From NCBI RefSeq assembly GCF_019857225.1, contig NZ_JAFJSY010000020.1, forward strand, positions 47,176 to 111,175: a stretch of 64,000 nt of DNA, read 5' to 3'. The position numbers and the translations under genes are program-made. The stretch comes from Streptomyces plumbidurans. GTDB taxonomy: Bacteria > Actinomycetota > Actinomycetes > Streptomycetales > Streptomycetaceae. A model generated the notes under the pieces. The model had not been told where the DNA came from. It did not search any database and saw nothing but the letters and a program-made list of their open reading frames with translations. Of the stretch, positions 61,732 through 64,000 are shown piece after piece. Every line of letters begins with the position of its first letter. The stretch's first letter is position 1.

Positions 61732-62124
61732 ATGGTGCATGTGCTGAGCAGCCGGACCCTCCTCCACCCCGTCGATCCCGAACGCTCGCGCCGCTTCTAC
61801 GGCGAGCTGTTGGGCCTTTCCGTCTACCGGGAGTTCGGCACGGGGCCCGAGCGCGGCACCGTCTACTTCCTCGGCGGCGGCTTCCTGGAGGTGTCGGGAC
61901 GGTCGCAGGAAGGGCCGTCCCCGGCCGTACAGCTGTGGCTCCAGGTCGCGGACGCGGACGCGGCGCACGAGGAGCTGCTCGCCAAGGGGGTGGAGATCGT
62001 GCGTCCGCCCGTGAAGGAGCCCTGGGGGCTGGTCGAGATGTGGATCGCGGATCCGGACGGGACGCGGATCGTGCTCGTTGAGGTGCCGGAGGACCATCCG
62101 ATCCGCTACCGGCCCGGGATCTGA
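61732..62124 (+). CDS. VOC (glyoxalase/bleomycin-resistance) family protein
   Basis: A 130-aa single-subunit vicinal-oxygen-chelate protein with two beta-alpha-beta-beta-beta units. The first begins TLLHPVDPERSRRFYGELLGLSVY and the second VQLWLQVADADAAHEELLAKGV. The metal-ligand positions are plausible (His12, Glu in VLVEV). Such proteins bind drugs or act as dioxygenases or isomerases. Start ATG 61732 without a clear ribosome site. Confidence 0.82.
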   Translation: MVHVLSSRTLLHPVDPERSRRFYGELLGLSVYREFGTGPERGTVYFLGGGFLEVSGRSQEGPSPAVQLWLQVADADAAHEELLAKGVEIVRPPVKEPWGLVEMWIADPDGTRIVLVEVPEDHPIRYRPGI

Positions 62125-62149
62125 TGCTCCCAGCAGCGGTCGGTGCGGG

Positions 62150-62343
62150 TCAGTTCGTGGAATCCGGCGCCAGCAGCCGGGCGATCGCCGCCTCGTCGTC
62201 GACCGTGATCTGCCGCAATGTGCGGACGGCGGCCTTCAGGGGCAGCAGATGACCACCGTCCCTGGGGAAGAGCGAGGTCTCGAAGTCGATGTCGCCGATC
62301 CGCGAGAGGACCGGGATCACGCCCCAGCCGTACGTCGATACGG
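62150..62343 (-). pseudogene. DUF1905-like remnant, N-terminus missing
   Basis: The frame reads YGWGVIPVLSRIGDIDFETSLFPRDGG followed by LLPLKAAVR, strongly like the central half of DUF1905/YdeI-type proteins (normally about 90-100 aa). The preceding N-terminal half is absent: upstream codons in this frame lack a family match and a start. The only internal start is a GTG at 62320, giving 56 aa. It looks like a decayed fragment between the VOC and MarR genes. Confidence 0.6.
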
Positions 62344-62403
62344 CGCGGTGGCGCGGCGCCCCACCCGCCTGAGCTCCGGGCAGCTGAGGAGGCGGGCGGC
62401 CGC

Positions 62404-62946
62404 TCAGACGCGGATCGCGCCCAGGCTGCCTTCGAGGCGGCCCAGCAACTCGCCGAGCAGTCCGGCCAGTTCGCCCTGCCCCTGGGGGTCCAGCACGGCG
62501 AGGACGGCGGTCTCGTAGGAGAGCTGTTCGGGCAGGATGCCGTCGACGAGTTCGCGGCCGGTGTCCGTGAGGCGGACGTGGGCGACGCGGCGGTCGCGGG
62601 TGTCGCCGCGGCGGTCCACCAGGCCGCGCTCGGTCAGCTGCTTGAGGCGCTTGGTGACGGCGGCGCCCGAGGAGAAGGTCTCGCGGGCCAGCTCGCCCGG
62701 GGTCAGCTCGTGACCGGTGCGGCGCAGCGCGCCCAGCAGGTCGAACTCGGGGCGGCTGAGGCCCGCCCGGCGCAGCGGCGCGTCCTCGGCCTGCTGCAGC
62801 AGGGCGGCGCAGCGGTTGATACGGCCGATGATCTCCATGGGGCCGGTGTCGAGATCGGGGTGGACGGCCTGCCACTGCCGCACGACCGCGGAGACGGTGT
62901 CGTCGCCTCTGCTCGCCCCCGCCTGCCGCCCGTTCGGTGCCGTCAT
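62404..62946 (-). CDS. MarR-family regulator coupled to a FUSC transporter
   Basis: A 180-aa winged-helix regulator. The HTH is LTPGELARETFSSGAAVTKRLKQL and the wing RRGDTRDRRVAHVRLT. Its ATG overlaps the stop of the FUSC gene (ATGA), so the regulator is made with the transporter. It may respond to an aromatic acid or drug handled by that protein. An upstream 42-codon extension lies inside the FUSC gene and is not used. Confidence 0.88.
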   Translation of the reverse strand: MTAPNGRQAGASRGDDTVSAVVRQWQAVHPDLDTGPMEIIGRINRCAALLQQAEDAPLRRAGLSRPEFDLLGALRRTGHELTPGELARETFSSGAAVTKRLKQLTERGLVDRRGDTRDRRVAHVRLTDTGRELVDGILPEQLSYETAVLAVLDPQGQGELAGLLGELLGRLEGSLGAIRV

Positions 62947-64000
62947 GGCCGTACGCCCTCCGTTTCGCCGCTCCGGTACGGCCCCTGGTGCCGCACCGTA
63001 GCCGCGAGCGTACGGTGTCCCGCCCGCTCCGCGCGCACCACCCGCTCCTGAGGCAGGGCCCGCTGCCACCACTCACCGGACGCGGCATCGACCGTGCCAC
63101 GCAGCTCCGCCAGGGCCGCGGCGAGGGCACGGCGCGCGGAATGCACGGCGGCGGGCGCGGGAGCGGACTCCGCCAGGAGCCGGGCCGCGTGCTCACGGGC
63201 GCGCTCGGCCGCGGCCAGGGCGTGCTCGACACGGTCGCCGGCGCGCCGGTTGGTGACGGCGACGGCGGCGAGGAAGCCGACGAGTGCGCCGACGACGGTG
63301 TCCACGGCCCGCTCGGTGATCAGCAGTCCGGGCTGCTGGAATCCGGTGAACTCGGTGATGAGCAGCGCCATTGGGGTCACGCAGACGGTGCCGAGCCAGT
63401 AGTTGCGGCCCATCAGTGCCTCGGCGCCGAAGTTGAAGGCGAGGCAGCACAGCACGAGGGCGGCCGGGCCGAGGTGGGCGAGCGGGACGACGGCGGCGAA
63501 GAGGAGGACGCCGAGGAGGTTGCCGACGACGCGCTGGACGCCGCGGGTCCAGGTGAGGGCGAGGTTGGCCTGATAGAGCGAGGCCGCGGTCACCAGGGCC
63601 CAGTAGGGGCGGCCGATACCGAGGGCGAGGGAGACGTACCCCGCGAGGGCGCAACCCAGGGCGGTGCGTACGGCGATGGGGGCGAGCGGGCCGAGCCGCG
63701 CCCACAACGGAGCGGCCGGGACGGCGAGTTCGGCGTCCACGCCGAGGAGTTCGCCCGCGGCCTCCGGGTCATGCACCTCCGGGACGGGCCCGGCGGTGGT
63801 CAACCGCCGCACCCAGGTGCGCAGTTGCTTCGGGTCGGCGTCCGCGGGGGCGGCGAGGGCGACCTCTGCGCGGACGACGAGCCGTTCCAGGCCGCGCCGG
63901 GTGCGGGAGTCGCCGGCGGCCAGGAGCGAGTGCCAGGCGGCCTGGACGGCGGCGGCCGCGGCGGCGCGGGAGCGGCCGTCCTCGGTGCCGTTCGCGGCGT
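62943..64000 (-). CDS. FUSC-family aromatic-acid-exporter-like membrane protein (5' end outside window)
   Basis: The visible 352 codons run off the window edge; the frame is open to base 64000. It shows several membrane helices with FUSC_2-type segments: IGRPYWALVTAASLYQANLA, QRVVGNLLGVLLFA and AVDTVVGALVGFLAAVAV, followed by a soluble helical tail. Related proteins export aromatic acids or similar compounds. The complete protein would be near 600-700 aa if typical. It is translationally coupled to the MarR gene behind it. Confidence 0.85.
   Translation of the reverse strand, partial: AANGTEDGRSRAAAAAAVQAAWHSLLAAGDSRTRRGLERLVVRAEVALAAPADADPKQLRTWVRRLTTAGPVPEVHDPEAAGELLGVDAELAVPAAPLWARLGPLAPIAVRTALGCALAGYVSLALGIGRPYWALVTAASLYQANLALTWTRGVQRVVGNLLGVLLFAAVVPLAHLGPAALVLCCLAFNFGAEALMGRNYWLGTVCVTPMALLITEFTGFQQPGLLITERAVDTVVGALVGFLAAVAVTNRRAGDRVEHALAAAERAREHAARLLAESAPAPAAVHSARRALAAALAELRGTVDAASGEWWQRALPQERVVRAERAGHRTLAATVRHQGPYRSGETEGVRP

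Overview
This 64 kb window is very GC-rich actinobacterial DNA, almost certainly from a Streptomyces chromosome. The codons are strongly GC-biased, many genes start with GTG, and neighbouring genes often overlap by four bases (GTGA or ATGA). Typical streptomycete families are present: DasR-like GntR, SpoIIE/HATPase regulator, Ser/Thr kinase, mycothiol-dependent isomerase, DUF6332, DUF6421 and DUF4395. Rare TTA codons occur in two genes. About 63 protein genes fill the window. I see no rRNA, tRNA, CRISPR array or insertion sequence.

Layout. 0-7.4 kb: a zinc alcohol dehydrogenase, a GAF-PAS-GAF-SpoIIE-HATPase stress regulator, and a three-gene xylose-type sugar ABC importer. 7.4-10.7 kb: a short double-glycine-leader peptide gene, glucarate dehydratase and an MFS transporter. 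10.8-16.1 kb: a compact five-gene minus-strand operon in which every junction overlaps. It encodes a phytanoyl-CoA-type dioxygenase, a DUF6271 glycosyltransferase-like protein, a fold-III PLP decarboxylase, a GNAT acetyltransferase and an MFS exporter. It reads like a small, unclassified biosynthetic cassette. 16.3-19 kb: a GH3 hexosaminidase and a divergent DasR-like regulator with three DasR-box-like sites between them. 19.2-32 kb: an HTH/NB-ARC regulator with a TTA codon, an L,D-transpeptidase, several regulator-target pairs (MarR/MFS, TetR/deazaflavin enzyme, a two-component system), a geranylgeranyl-reductase-like flavoprotein and an M20 peptidase. 33-39 kb: a dppABCDF-type peptide importer. 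39-46 kb: an AAA-NUDIX fusion, an alpha-galactosidase, and a ROK kinase with a divergent LacI regulator and a perfect operator palindrome. 46-64 kb: a membrane Ser/Thr kinase, a citrate-lyase-like aldolase, a secreted nuclease/phosphatase-family protein, electron transfer flavoprotein, a thioredoxin/DUF4395 pair, an acyltransferase, a coupled DUF6421-SDR-threonine aldolase operon, GDPD, and a MarR-FUSC pair cut by the window edge.

How the genes fit together. Carbohydrate capture and its control recur: the xylose-type importer, glucarate dehydratase, hexosaminidase with DasR-like control, and alpha-galactosidase near ROK/LacI. Signal transduction is also dense (SpoIIE protein, two-component system, Ser/Thr kinase, NB-ARC regulator). 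The two loci most likely to be poorly described are the five-gene dioxygenase/DUF6271/decarboxylase/GNAT/MFS cassette and the cysteine-free GG-leader peptide gene. All functional calls come from reading motifs by eye; no database search was run.
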